Part shown: positions 7,889 through 15,718 of the stretch, one piece after another
How positions within the stretch are numbered: the stretch's first letter is position 1
How the letters are laid out: the number at the start of each line of letters is the position of its first letter
Assembly (NCBI GenBank): GCA_910587335.1
Contig: CAJUMG010000024.1
Coordinates: forward strand, 1 to 19,701
DNA from: an uncultured Oscillospiraceae bacterium
Lineage (GTDB): Bacteria > Bacillota > Clostridia > Oscillospirales > Ruminococcaceae
Direction: 5' to 3'
Length of the DNA stretch: 19,701 nucleotides
Notes under the pieces: model-generated
Database searches by the model: none
Seen by the model: only the letters and a program-made list of their open reading frames with translations
Told to the model about the DNA's origin: nothing
Made by a program: the position numbers and the translations under genes

Positions 7889-7934
7889 TATAAAAAATCG
7901 GGAGGAGCAAAGCCGCTCTTCCCGATTTTTTATA
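7889..7934. terminator. Bidirectional Rho-independent terminator
   Basis: A 14-bp perfect stem (TATAAAAAATCGGG, 7889-7902, with 7921-7934) continues inward through GAGC/GCTC pairs. A-runs and T-runs at the two bases make it work on both strands. It lies between the convergent PrsA-like gene and the MATE gene. Confidence 0.92.
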
Positions 7935-7955
7935 GACCGATGTGAAAAGTTTCGA

Positions 7956-9335
7956 TCAGGCTTCCCGTTCCGCCACAGCTTCTTCCGCTTTTAGCTTTCG
8001 CATAAACCGCGCCAGGAAAACCGAGCTGATCAGCACCGTCAAAGCATCGGACAAAGGCTGTGCCAGCTGAATGCCCAAAAGACCAACTGTCTGCGGCAGG
8101 ATCAGGATGATCGGCAGGTAAAAAATTCCTTGGCGGGCACAGGAGAGGATCGTCGCCTCCAGCGATTTGCCGGTAGACTGCATTAGCATATTGGTGGGGA
8201 TGGACAGGGACATCAAAGGCAATGCGATGCACTGGGCCCGAAAGGCCAAAGCGCCGATGGAAATCACGTCCAGGTCATCCTTGCGGAACAGCGAGATAAT
8301 CTGCGGCGCAAAGATAAAACCGATGATACAAAGCGAGGTCATGAGAACAAAGCCCGCTTTAACGGTAAACCAATAGGCTTTTCGCACCCGATCGTATTTG
8401 GCCGCGCCATAATTGTATCCGGCCACCGGCTGAAAGCCCTGGCCGATTCCCAACATGACCGATTGGATAAACATAAAAACCCGGCCCACGATGGACATAG
8501 CGGCCACGGCTGCATCGCCATAAACCGCCGCGTTGACATTCAAGGCCACGTTGGCAACGCTGGCCAAGCCCTGGCGGCACAGAGACGGAAGGCCGATTTT
8601 AACGATCTGCACATAAGGGCCGATCTTGCGAGATACATTACGGATGGAAAGCTTGGTGATGCTTTTTCCGCTTAAAAAGCAGAACAGCAGGATGGAAAAA
8701 CTGACACACTGGCTGATCAAGGTGGCAATGGCCGCGCCGGAAATGCCCAGATCCAGCACAAAAATAAAGATGGGGTCCAAAGCGATATTCAGCACGCCGC
8801 CCAAGGTCAGGCCGATCATAGACAAAGCGGCTTTCCCCTCTGCTCGCAGCAGGTTATTGAGCACAAAAGAGGCGCACATAATCGGCGCGCCAAACAAAAT
8901 ATACTGGGCATACCCTCTGGCAAAGGGCAGAATCGTCGCGGTGGCTCCCAAAAGATCCATCAGTCCATCCACAAAGGAAAGGCCAAAAATCGTAAGCAGC
9001 AGTCCGAACGTCAAGGCGCTGAAAAAAGCGGTGGAGCCGATGACGTTTGCCTCCTTTTGCTTTTGCTGCCCCAGCAGCCGGGAAATGGTACTGCCGGCGC
9101 CCATTCCCAGGGTAAAGCCGACCGCCTGGATAATCGCCATCAGCGAAAAAACAATTCCCACGGCGCCGGTGGCGCTGGTCCCCAGCTTGGACACAAAAAA
9201 GGTATCCGCCATATTATATATGGATGTGACCAGCATGCTGATGGTAGTGGGAATCGCCAATGAAACAATCAGTTTCGACACCGGCGTTTGGGTCATTTTT
9301 TCATACTGTGCCTGATCTCTTGTCTTCTCTTCCAT
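7956..9335 (-). CDS. MATE-family multidrug efflux transporter
   Basis: This encodes 459 residues, the usual MATE length, with about 12 membrane helices. Typical motifs are present: PTTISMLVTSIYNMADTFFV in helix 1, GMGAGSTISRLLGQ, and GQGFQPVAGYNYGA in the second half. It is a cation-coupled exporter of drugs and dyes in the cytoplasmic membrane, closest in style to MepA. The ATG at 9335 has GGAG 7 bases upstream. It follows the MarR gene by 27 bases and almost certainly shares its transcript, so MarR is probably its regulator. Confidence 0.93.
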   Translation of the reverse strand: MEEKTRDQAQYEKMTQTPVSKLIVSLAIPTTISMLVTSIYNMADTFFVSKLGTSATGAVGIVFSLMAIIQAVGFTLGMGAGSTISRLLGQQKQKEANVIGSTAFFSALTFGLLLTIFGLSFVDGLMDLLGATATILPFARGYAQYILFGAPIMCASFVLNNLLRAEGKAALSMIGLTLGGVLNIALDPIFIFVLDLGISGAAIATLISQCVSFSILLFCFLSGKSITKLSIRNVSRKIGPYVQIVKIGLPSLCRQGLASVANVALNVNAAVYGDAAVAAMSIVGRVFMFIQSVMLGIGQGFQPVAGYNYGAAKYDRVRKAYWFTVKAGFVLMTSLCIIGFIFAPQIISLFRKDDLDVISIGALAFRAQCIALPLMSLSIPTNMLMQSTGKSLEATILSCARQGIFYLPIILILPQTVGLLGIQLAQPLSDALTVLISSVFLARFMRKLKAEEAVAEREA

Positions 9336-9362
9336 CCTTTTGCTCCATCTCCTATCTCCTTT

Positions 9363-9791
9363 TTATTCCAGTTCCTTGCCGGTGAGGTTTTGGTAGATCC
9401 GCCGCAAAAACTCCCGCAGCTGCTCCTCTTCTTCTTTGGAAAAGCCCGCCAGCTCCCGGCGTTCTACTTCTTCGAAATGGACCTGCATCCGGGCAAAAAC
9501 CCGCTTTCCCTCATCGGTAATAGCCACTGTCGAGGCTCGCTTTTCCCCTTGGCGGCTCTCCCGGTGGACCAGGCCCTTTTCCTCCATATTGGATAGCAAT
9601 CGGGAAACGGTGGCCGCCTCGATATTATAATAGTCCGCCAATTCCCGCTGCTTACACCGATCGTGCTGGACTAAATAGGCTAAAATCTTAGGCTGACCTG
9701 GGGAAAGGCCCTCCCGCGCGAGATAGGGAAAAATGCTGTTTCGTTGCGCCGAAAGCGCTTTGACGACCATTACATGAAACGGAATGTGCAA
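9363..9791 (-). CDS. MarR-family transcriptional regulator
   Basis: This encodes 142 residues. The start chosen is the TTG at 9791 (reading HIPFHVMVVKALSAQ), because GAGGGGGG lies 6 bases upstream; an earlier TTG at 9812 lacks a ribosome binding site. A winged-helix core is visible: LSPGQPKILAYLVQHD, KQRELADYYNIEAATVSRLL as the recognition helices, and RQGEKRASTVAITDEG as the wing. MarR proteins usually repress their own operon and release DNA on binding a small ligand. A consensus promoter and a direct repeat lie just upstream, and a MATE exporter follows. Confidence 0.9.
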   Translation of the reverse strand: MHIPFHVMVVKALSAQRNSIFPYLAREGLSPGQPKILAYLVQHDRCKQRELADYYNIEAATVSRLLSNMEEKGLVHRESRQGEKRASTVAITDEGKRVFARMQVHFEEVERRELAGFSKEEEEQLREFLRRIYQNLTGKELE

Positions 9792-9815
9792 GTCGATCCC
9801 CCCTCGCTCCAATTA

Positions 9816-9879
9816 TTAGCTTTGCAACTGTTAGCTTTGCAACATTTTGCATTATACTCTGTTCTATGGTTTTTGTCAA
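9816..9879 (-). promoter_or_regulatory. MarR-MATE promoter with direct-repeat operator
   Basis: On the minus strand, TTGACA (9874-9879) and TATAAT (9851-9856) are exact consensus boxes separated by 17 bases. The predicted start is near 9844. Immediately downstream, GTTGCAAAGCTAA occurs twice (9831-9843 and 9816-9828) with a 15-base period, between the start point and the ribosome binding site. This is a natural place for an operator where MarR could block transcription; binding by MarR is inferred. Confidence 0.82.
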
Positions 9880-9914
9880 TCCCGGCCGAAGAAAGCCTCT
9901 TTCGTCCTTTGCAC

Positions 9915-9937
9915 AAAAAAAGACGGGGAAGCCCGCC
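9915..9937 (-). terminator. Terminator of the glycosylase-GNAT transcript
   Basis: On the minus strand a short stem GGCGGG/CCCGTC (one G-U pair) is followed by a T-run (9915-9921). It lies just past the stop of the gene ending at 9946, between it and the MarR promoter. Confidence 0.7.
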
Positions 9938-9945
9938 TTTTCTTT

Positions 9946-11175
9946 TTATTGGGACAACTCGACACCGTAGCTACACACCCATGCGGGACAATATCCGGCC
10001 CGCCAGGCGGTTCGCTGGGAAGCCAGGTTACTGCTGGAGGTCCCGTAATAAGGAATTTTCCCCTTCTCCAGCACCGCCAGTGACAGGGCGCTGACCAGAG
10101 CCGAACCCAATCCTCGGCCGCGCCAATCCAGCAGGACGTCTATGCCAATCTGCCAAAGCATTTTGCAATCCTCGCTGGCCCCTGCAACGCCGACCAACCG
10201 GGCTCCATCCCAAGCGCAAAGGGCCAACACATCTGGACGGGGGGCGCACAGATCATAACCCAAAGCATTGGTAAAGCCTGGAACCTGATAAAGTCCTTTC
10301 ATATCTTCCGCCCGCTTCCATTCCAGCCGCAGGCCGTCCGGCAGAGGGAGACGGTCCATCCGGTCCGGGTCCGGCAAAAAATAATGTCCCAAGCTGCGCA
10401 AAAAAGGTTGGGACCACAAGGAATCCCGCCCAAGGCCGGACAGCTGCCGCTGAAGCTGGGGCAGAAGCTCTGCGTCCCCGCTGATCACCGTTCCCTGCCC
10501 GAAGCTCACCATATCAAAAATGGGTTTCTTGCGGGGAAAGGGCCTTCGGCCCGGCAGGTCGGCGGCGGGGACAAAAACAGTGGAAGCTTGGTCAAAATCC
10601 GCCGGAGAACAGGCAAGGTCCACCGCTAATTGCTTTTTTGCTTCTTCCCATATTTTTTGCCGGTTCATATTTTTCCCCCCTATACAATAAGGCAAAATCA
10701 CCTGATAAGCTTCCGACAGCTTTTCTACCGAAACAGCGCAGTTGGCCGGGCTGGTAGAGGGCAGCAAAAAAGCTTCCATACCCGTCCGGGGCAGGCAGCA
10801 CCGATTGTAAAGCTCATAGGCTTTTCGGCCTGTGACGAACACCGCCTGGACCGGCGCCTCCCGCAGGATTTTTTCCACCGGATTGGGCCGCGGCTCCCGA
10901 ATGCTGCTGTCCCCGGCGCCTTGGATGATACAGGAGGACAGAACATCCCACAAGGCGATGTGGTGTTTCAGGCAAAAGCGCCGCCGCTCTTCGGTCGTTT
11001 CTGGAGCCGGTTCCTCCCAAATTCGCCCCATCACCGGCCAAAAGCGGTTTCTTGGATGGGCGTAGTAAAATCCCTCGGTTCGGGACCGGGGCGAAGGCAT
11101 AGTCCCTAACAAAAGTACCTTGGACCGGCTATCGTAAACCGGCGCCAGCGGATGACACACATATTCCGGCTTCAC
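9946..11175 (-). CDS. DNA-deoxyinosine glycosylase fused to GNAT acetyltransferase
   Basis: This is one open frame of 409 residues. Residues 1-169 match the uracil-DNA-glycosylase-fold DNA-deoxyinosine glycosylases, which remove deaminated adenine: HPLAPVYDSRS, LLLGTMPSPRSR, HPRNRFWPV and LPSTSPANCAVS are visible. Residues 170-409 form a GNAT protein starting MNRQKIWEEAKKQ, with its acetyl-CoA loop in DWRGRGLGSALVSA. The joint is a run of six G (10675-10680). It doubles as a strong ribosome binding site 6 bases before an internal ATG at 10668, so the GNAT part may also be made alone. With five G the glycosylase would stop in an ATGA overlap at that ATG. The fusion may thus be a recent slip or a sequencing error. 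The GTG start overlaps the previous stop (GTGA). Confidence 0.85.
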   Translation of the reverse strand: MKPEYVCHPLAPVYDSRSKVLLLGTMPSPRSRTEGFYYAHPRNRFWPVMGRIWEEPAPETTEERRRFCLKHHIALWDVLSSCIIQGAGDSSIREPRPNPVEKILREAPVQAVFVTGRKAYELYNRCCLPRTGMEAFLLPSTSPANCAVSVEKLSEAYQVILPYCIGGKNMNRQKIWEEAKKQLAVDLACSPADFDQASTVFVPAADLPGRRPFPRKKPIFDMVSFGQGTVISGDAELLPQLQRQLSGLGRDSLWSQPFLRSLGHYFLPDPDRMDRLPLPDGLRLEWKRAEDMKGLYQVPGFTNALGYDLCAPRPDVLALCAWDGARLVGVAGASEDCKMLWQIGIDVLLDWRGRGLGSALVSALSLAVLEKGKIPYYGTSSSNLASQRTAWRAGYCPAWVCSYGVELSQ

Positions 11176-11621
11176 GGATTATTCCCCAAAGGCTTGATAA
11201 AGCAGCGGATCTGACCGGCCTCGTTAAAGCCGCTGCCCAGATGAAACCGCTGGCTATCCAGATTGCCCAACGAGCAATCCGAGCCCATCTCGCGGCAACC
11301 CTTTTCCCTGCTCCAACCCTCGCACCGGGCAAGCAGTTCCCGGGCCAAGCCCCGGCGGCGGTAATCCGGCAGGACGTAAATTCCTTCCAGATATCCCACC
11401 GGGGAGGAGGAAGATCCCTCCACATAATCCCGCCGGATGCCACATTGGGCAAAGCCCACCGCCTGATCCTTCTGCCAGGCAAGGAACACCGCTGCGTCGG
11501 GGTTTTGCAGTAGCGCCTGAAATTCCCGCTCCAGCTCTTCTTTGGAATGGGAAGGCCACAGCAGCAGCGCTAAGGCGGCAGCCTCTTTCCACTGATCCGA
11601 TTGGGCGTGTCTAACCTCCAT
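11172..11621 (-). CDS. AAC(6')-like GNAT acetyltransferase
   Basis: This encodes 149 residues, the length of the aminoglycoside 6'-N-acetyltransferase group. Matching features in order: LWPSHSKEELEREF, YVEGSSSSPVGYLEGIYV, the acetyl-CoA loop YRRRGLARELL, then GSDCSLGNLDSQRFHLGSGF. Members transfer acetyl to aminoglycosides, but chromosomal relatives often have other substrates, so resistance cannot be assumed. The ATG at 11621 follows AAGGGAG. A 17-base AT-rich dyad (ATATTTTGATAAAATAT, 11640-11656) lies just upstream and may be part of a promoter or operator. It overlaps the glycosylase-GNAT gene by 4 bases. Confidence 0.85.
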   Translation of the reverse strand: MEVRHAQSDQWKEAAALALLLWPSHSKEELEREFQALLQNPDAAVFLAWQKDQAVGFAQCGIRRDYVEGSSSSPVGYLEGIYVLPDYRRRGLARELLARCEGWSREKGCREMGSDCSLGNLDSQRFHLGSGFNEAGQIRCFIKPLGNNP

Positions 11622-11667
11622 TTTCTCCCTTCTTTCGTTATATTTTGATAAAATATTTCATTTTGTA

Positions 11668-12567
11668 TTAAAAAAGTGACAGCTGCGACTCTTCGTATCC
11701 TTTCCGAATGATTGAAATGATGTGGGACATCCGATATTCCACCTGATTTTCCCGGCAGGCCTGGACATATTCCTCCCACAAAGGCCCCGCCAGCGGAGAA
11801 TTGCAGCCATAGTCCAGGCCATACGTTTTTTTGTACCGGGCGGACAGGCCAGGATACCTCTCGTCCAGACGCGCATAAAAATATTCCCGCTGCCGGTCCC
11901 GCATGGTCAGGCCAAACATCTTTTTACCGCCGTTAAACAGGTATTTCGCTCCGGACAAGGCCGCTTTTTGCACGATCTCCCGGATGTTTGCCGGATCGTC
12001 GGTAATCCAAGGGAGCACCGGCATCAGCAATACACCGGCGGTGATACCGGCGCCGGACAAAGCGCGCAGAGCCGCAAAACGGCGGGAGGAGGAGGGTGCA
12101 AAGGGTTCGACCTTTTCGGCAACCGAATCCCGTGCCGCGGTAATGGTGATATGCACCGCCACAGGGCTAAATTTCTGAATCCGCTGCAAAATCGGAATAT
12201 CCCGCACCACCAGGTCGGACTTTGTGGCGATGACAACGCCAAAGCCATGCTGGGCGATTTTTTCCAGGGCGCCCTGTGTCAGCTTTTCGCTCTTTTCAAA
12301 GGGATTATACGGGTCACTCATGGAGCCGGTATGGATGATCCCTGTCCGCCGCCGGGCGCGCAGTTCCCGCTCCAATATATCCAGCGCATTTTCCTTGGCG
12401 CGCACCTGGTCAAAATTTTCGATTTGATAGCACTCGCTGCGGCTGTCGCAGTAAATGCAGCCATGGCAGCAGCCCCGGTACAAATTCATATTGTAGTGGC
12501 AGCCAAACCAATCCTTTTGCTCACGGTAGCCGGAAAGGATGGTTTTTGCAGGGACATATTCCATCAT
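11668..12567 (-). CDS. Radical SAM protein, spore photoproduct lyase (SPL) type
   Basis: This encodes 299 residues from the ATG at 12567 (AAGGA 8 bases upstream; the adjacent ATG at 12564 is an equal alternative). The radical SAM cluster motif CX3CX2C is present as GCCHGCIYCD, within NLYRGCCHGCIYCDSRSECY, followed by HTGSMSDPYNPFE and VVIATKSD, as in the SPL-like family. A 4Fe-4S cluster and S-adenosylmethionine are expected. The reaction is unknown: the family is named after spore photoproduct lyase, but most small members are not shown to repair DNA. It lies 46 bases before the AAC(6')-like gene on the same strand and may share a transcript. Confidence 0.9.
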   Translation of the reverse strand: MMEYVPAKTILSGYREQKDWFGCHYNMNLYRGCCHGCIYCDSRSECYQIENFDQVRAKENALDILERELRARRRTGIIHTGSMSDPYNPFEKSEKLTQGALEKIAQHGFGVVIATKSDLVVRDIPILQRIQKFSPVAVHITITAARDSVAEKVEPFAPSSSRRFAALRALSGAGITAGVLLMPVLPWITDDPANIREIVQKAALSGAKYLFNGGKKMFGLTMRDRQREYFYARLDERYPGLSARYKKTYGLDYGCNSPLAGPLWEEYVQACRENQVEYRMSHIISIIRKGYEESQLSLF

Positions 12568-12651
12568 TTTCCCTTTCCTTTTCAGATTAACACTGTCCAA
12601 CCCCGTTTCTCGAAATCATGCGTAAAAATTTTCAAAGTGAAGACAGCCGCT

Positions 12652-13272
12652 TTAATAAAGCCACGTCTGTTTTTCATCTGGCGGTTGCCCAATGTGGGAT
12701 TCCCATTGACACTCTATAAACTTCATATTGGTAAAAACCGCTTTAAATGAAGACTCTTCTGGTGAACAAGCGTAAATGCCAAACTGAATTTTTCCCTTAC
12801 CTTTGTTCATATGGCAGATCCGCAATTGTGTAAAATTCACACCATCTTCAGAGCATTCAATGCGATAATCATCCTCCCGGCGGCTAAAACGATACCACAT
12901 GGACTTGACAGAGGCGGGAATAGCGGTAGTTGCCCAGTCAGAATATCCGCCATTTGTCACAACCGTGCCCAAATGCTGATAATCTTCGTTTTCGTATTCG
13001 ACAGAACCTTTCAGCCAATTTTCGCTGTCCAGATACATAACAATCCCACACTGGTCAAACCTGTGATGGCTTTCTGAAAAATCTGTTTTTACCACAAAAC
13101 TAAAAAATTTCTCATCCGTTTCCATTTGTAAAATGGGTGCGTTATCATTTTGAAAATGGTAATAGGTTCTCTGCCACAGGTCAGTGTATGGTACTGTGAC
13201 AATTTCTACCCTCTCATCATCAATTCGATAGCACTGCGGTTGCCGTATCCACTTAAATTTTGTTATATCCAG
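12652..13272 (-). CDS. DUF1349 domain protein
   Basis: This encodes 206 residues. The DUF1349 beta-sandwich pattern is clear: TDLWQRTYYHFQNDNAP, FSFVVKTDFSESHHRFDQCG, MYLDSENWLKGSVEYENED, VVTNGGYSDWATTAIP and FGIYACSPEESSFKAVF. The first ATG (13125) would cut off about 49 conserved residues. The frame reaches back to 13308, and the best start is a CTG at 13272 with GGGAGGGG 6 bases upstream. A near-cognate start, or an ATG lost by mutation, is therefore likely. The fold resembles lectin or glycosidase accessory domains, but no enzyme role is known. There is no signal peptide. The gene and its flanks are AT-rich compared with the two radical-SAM-like neighbours. Confidence 0.85.
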   Translation of the reverse strand: MDITKFKWIRQPQCYRIDDERVEIVTVPYTDLWQRTYYHFQNDNAPILQMETDEKFFSFVVKTDFSESHHRFDQCGIVMYLDSENWLKGSVEYENEDYQHLGTVVTNGGYSDWATTAIPASVKSMWYRFSRREDDYRIECSEDGVNFTQLRICHMNKGKGKIQFGIYACSPEESSFKAVFTNMKFIECQWESHIGQPPDEKQTWLY

Positions 13273-13385
13273 CGTTCTCCCCTCCCAAAATCTCTGCTTA
13301 CTTTTTCATTCTCTGTTTTCTCAATGTATTTTTATAAAATTTCCAGCATGTATAAGACTGGCAGAATCTTTCTTAAAATAGGCAT

Positions 13386-14108
13386 CTACTCCTTTATCAG
13401 GTAATTGAGCCCCGCTTTTCTCGCCTGGCTGTGCTGGAATTTTCGCGGGATCCGATACACCCTGCCGTCCCGCTCAAACAAAGCGCCGGTCTGCATAAAT
13501 CGGAAGGGAATTCCCCTTAGGGCGCACTGGCGGCGCAGGTCCAGCACCCAGTCATACCGGCACAGCCGCGCCTGCGGCCCCGATTCGCCGCCCACCGTAA
13601 GGCATTCGACCCAATCGCTCAGATAGTCGGACAGGTCGATTGCCTCTAAAAGCGGGGAACAAACCAACTGTTTATGGCGGATGGGCGCCGCCCGGTAAAG
13701 CGGGAGACGAAAATCCGCCCGGTCCTGGTTTTCCACCGTACAGCAGATGGTCACATGGGGATACCCATCCCCCCAATCCGGCGGAAGGCACTCCGGCAGC
13801 CGGTGAATACGCTTGGTAATCATAAAAAACCGAAGGTCCCGCCGCTGGGCGATCATCCGCCAAGCTGCCGGACGCCAAGGGTCCGCATCCTCCAGAAAAA
13901 AATCCGAGGTAAAGCAGGTATCCACCGTTTCTCCGGCGGGGATTTTATAGCTGCCATCCTGCTTTTTGCGAACGGGCAGATCAAAGTCCTTGTTCTGCCG
14001 CACCTCGTCCGGCTCCCGCCCATACTGTTTGTCCATCCGAAATACATAGCAGTGGCGGCACCCTTCGCTGATTCGATGGCATCCGTGCCAGGGATTCCAA
14101 CCGGTCAT
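13386..14108 (-). CDS. DUF5131 (phage Gp37/Gp68-like) protein
   Basis: This encodes 240 residues from the ATG at 14108, with AAGGAGG 8 bases upstream. The N terminus MTGWNPWHGCHRISEGCRHC is the family signature, with cysteines spaced CX6CX2C. Further matches are DGSYKIPAGETVDTCFTSDF, FFMITKR, TVENQDRADFRLP and VGGESGPQARLCRYDWV. The cysteine pattern and TIM-barrel-like motifs suggest a metal-cluster or radical-SAM-like enzyme; this is inference, and no reaction is known. It is divergent from the diacylglycerol-kinase-like gene, and their start regions share 110 bases. Confidence 0.88.
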   Translation of the reverse strand: MTGWNPWHGCHRISEGCRHCYVFRMDKQYGREPDEVRQNKDFDLPVRKKQDGSYKIPAGETVDTCFTSDFFLEDADPWRPAAWRMIAQRRDLRFFMITKRIHRLPECLPPDWGDGYPHVTICCTVENQDRADFRLPLYRAAPIRHKQLVCSPLLEAIDLSDYLSDWVECLTVGGESGPQARLCRYDWVLDLRRQCALRGIPFRFMQTGALFERDGRVYRIPRKFQHSQARKAGLNYLIKE

Positions 14109-14135
14109 TCCCACCGCCTCCTTTTAAGTGAGCCT

Positions 14136-14163
14136 TTGCTTTTTCGATTTTTTATGATACAAT
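14136..14163 (+). promoter_or_regulatory. Promoter for the diacylglycerol-kinase-like gene
   Basis: TTGCTT (14136-14141) and TACAAT (14158-14163) are separated by 16 bases, within a T-rich stretch, giving a start near 14170 and a 50-base leader. Confidence 0.55.
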
Positions 14164-14218
14164 GGGCGTAAATCTGCCTGACTGTCCCCAGTCTTTGGAG
14201 GGAGGAAGTCTAAATTCG

Positions 14219-15178
14219 ATGCCTGATTTTATTTTTGTCGTCAACCCAGTGGCGGGCAAGGGTCTGCATGTACAAAGGCTGTGTGACCAGATTCGGAATG
14301 TTTTTTCCGCCTGTGGGGAAAACTTTGCCATCCACCTTACCCGTGGTACAGAAGACGCGCTGGATTTTGTCCGGTCCTATCCCCAGCAGCAGGGACGCTC
14401 GCTTTGTTTTGTGGCCTGCGGCGGCGACGGAACGCTTCACGAGGTGGTCAACGGCGCAGTCGGCCGGCAAGATTGCACCGTTTCGGTCATTCCCTGCGGT
14501 TCCGGTAACGATTATGTGAAAAATTTTTCCGGTATCGAGGCTTTCTCCGATCTCAAGCGGCTGGCAAACGGCCGTCCCTGCCCGGTGGATCTGCTAGACT
14601 GTTCCGGCGAATATGCCGTTAACCTGTGCAATATTGGGTTCGACGCCCGGGTAGCCCACCACATGTCGAAATTCAAAAAAATCCCGCTGGTTTCAGGTCC
14701 GCTGGCCTATACCCTTTCCCTGATTTTTTGCCTTGCCGGTCCGGTCAGCAGTACTGTCTCCCTTTCGTTCGACGGCACGGACCCGGTGGAGGAGCATCTG
14801 ATTTTAGCGGTGGCGGCCAACGGTTTTTGCTACGGCGGTGGCTACTATCCCGCACCGGACGCCTGCCCGGCTGACGGGATGATGGAATTTTGCGGTATTC
14901 GAAAAATGTCCCGGCTGCAAATGTCTCAGTTCATCCGTATTTATAAAAAAGGGCAGCACCTAAAAGATCCGCGGCTGTCCGAGAAAATTTTGTATCATAC
15001 CGGCCATTCCCTCACCATCACTGGCAAGCGGCCTCTGATTGTTTGTCTGGACGGCGAGATCCGGAAAAAGCAGACATTCTCTGTCCGCCTTCTGCCAGGT
15101 GCTTTGTCCTTTTGGCTCCCGGACGGTGCGAATCTGGCCGCTCAGCCTTTGGCGGCGGCTGCACAGCCGCACATATAG
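14219..15178 (+). CDS. Diacylglycerol/lipid kinase family protein
   Basis: This encodes 319 residues from the ATG at 14219 (MPDFIFVVNPVAGKG). The ribosome binding site GGAGGGAGG (14197-14205) is slightly far, 13 bases. The catalytic signature is intact: FVVNPVAGKG, ACGGDGTLHEVVNG at about residue 65-78, and PCGSGNDYVKNF. Members phosphorylate diacylglycerol or related lipids at the inner membrane face and feed phospholipid and lipoteichoic acid turnover. The exact lipid is unknown (DgkB/YegS-type). Its TAG stop directly abuts the stop of the convergent VanZ gene, with no terminator visible between. Confidence 0.92.
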   Translation: MPDFIFVVNPVAGKGLHVQRLCDQIRNVFSACGENFAIHLTRGTEDALDFVRSYPQQQGRSLCFVACGGDGTLHEVVNGAVGRQDCTVSVIPCGSGNDYVKNFSGIEAFSDLKRLANGRPCPVDLLDCSGEYAVNLCNIGFDARVAHHMSKFKKIPLVSGPLAYTLSLIFCLAGPVSSTVSLSFDGTDPVEEHLILAVAANGFCYGGGYYPAPDACPADGMMEFCGIRKMSRLQMSQFIRIYKKGQHLKDPRLSEKILYHTGHSLTITGKRPLIVCLDGEIRKKQTFSVRLLPGALSFWLPDGANLAAQPLAAAAQPHI

Positions 15179-15718
15179 CTAGTTTTTACCGATCCTTTTG
15201 GCGACTGCATTTGCGGCCGCCTTGATCTTTTTACAAAGGATTTCTGCCACGAAAAAAAGGAAAATGCCTGTCAGCACACCGGCACTGTCCAAAAGCACAT
15301 CCCGCAGCTGACCGCTGCGGCCCGGTACAAACAGCTGATGAAATTCATCGGTTGCCGCGTAAAACGTTCCGGTCAGCCAGGCCAGGACGATTTTTTTGCG
15401 CGATCCCCAGGAAAGGGAGGAAAAGCTCCAGCACAGCAAAAAGCCCAATCCCGCATAAACCAGAAAATGGGCGCTTTTTCTCACCCAAAACTGGACGCTC
15501 TCTACCCAGGCAAGCTGTTCCTCCGGGGACAAGGCGGAAAATCCTGGCCAAAACCAAAATGCCGAATGAAAAGCTGTCTGGCCGCTGAGCTGAGAGGAGC
15601 CGGCAGCATCCTGCGCGGAAAAAAGGAAAATCATTCCCATCCATAAAAAGGTCAGCACCCAGGGCAAAAAGGAAAGCCATCTTCCCTTCCGGCTACTTTT
15701 TTTCACAAAGATTCCCAT
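15179..15718 (-). CDS. VanZ-family membrane protein
   Basis: This encodes 179 residues from the ATG at 15718; a GTG at 15706 behind GGATGGGAA is an alternative. The family pattern is visible: a first helix LPWVLTFLWMGMIFLFSAQ, then RKSAHFLVYAGLGFLL and the diagnostic TDEFHQLFVPGRSGQLRDVL. About four to five membrane segments are expected. VanZ proteins are linked to low-level teicoplanin resistance in one enterococcal case, but most genomic copies have no proven role. The start overlaps the end of the Cdd1 gene by 14-26 bases, so they are one operon. Confidence 0.88.
   Translation of the reverse strand: MGIFVKKSSRKGRWLSFLPWVLTFLWMGMIFLFSAQDAAGSSQLSGQTAFHSAFWFWPGFSALSPEEQLAWVESVQFWVRKSAHFLVYAGLGFLLCWSFSSLSWGSRKKIVLAWLTGTFYAATDEFHQLFVPGRSGQLRDVLLDSAGVLTGIFLFFVAEILCKKIKAAANAVAKRIGKN

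Noticed and set aside
8626..9315. Plus-strand open frame of 229 codons opposite the MATE gene
   Set aside because: It is antisense to a clearly coding MATE gene and has no family features.
11172..11621. Calling the AAC(6')-like protein a resistance gene
   Set aside because: Chromosomal relatives of this length often have other substrates, and nothing around it suggests a resistance cassette.
11722..12750. Plus-strand open frame of 342 codons opposite the radical SAM gene
   Set aside because: It is the shadow of the GC-rich minus-strand gene, which carries the real CX3CX2C motif; the plus frame shows no domain.
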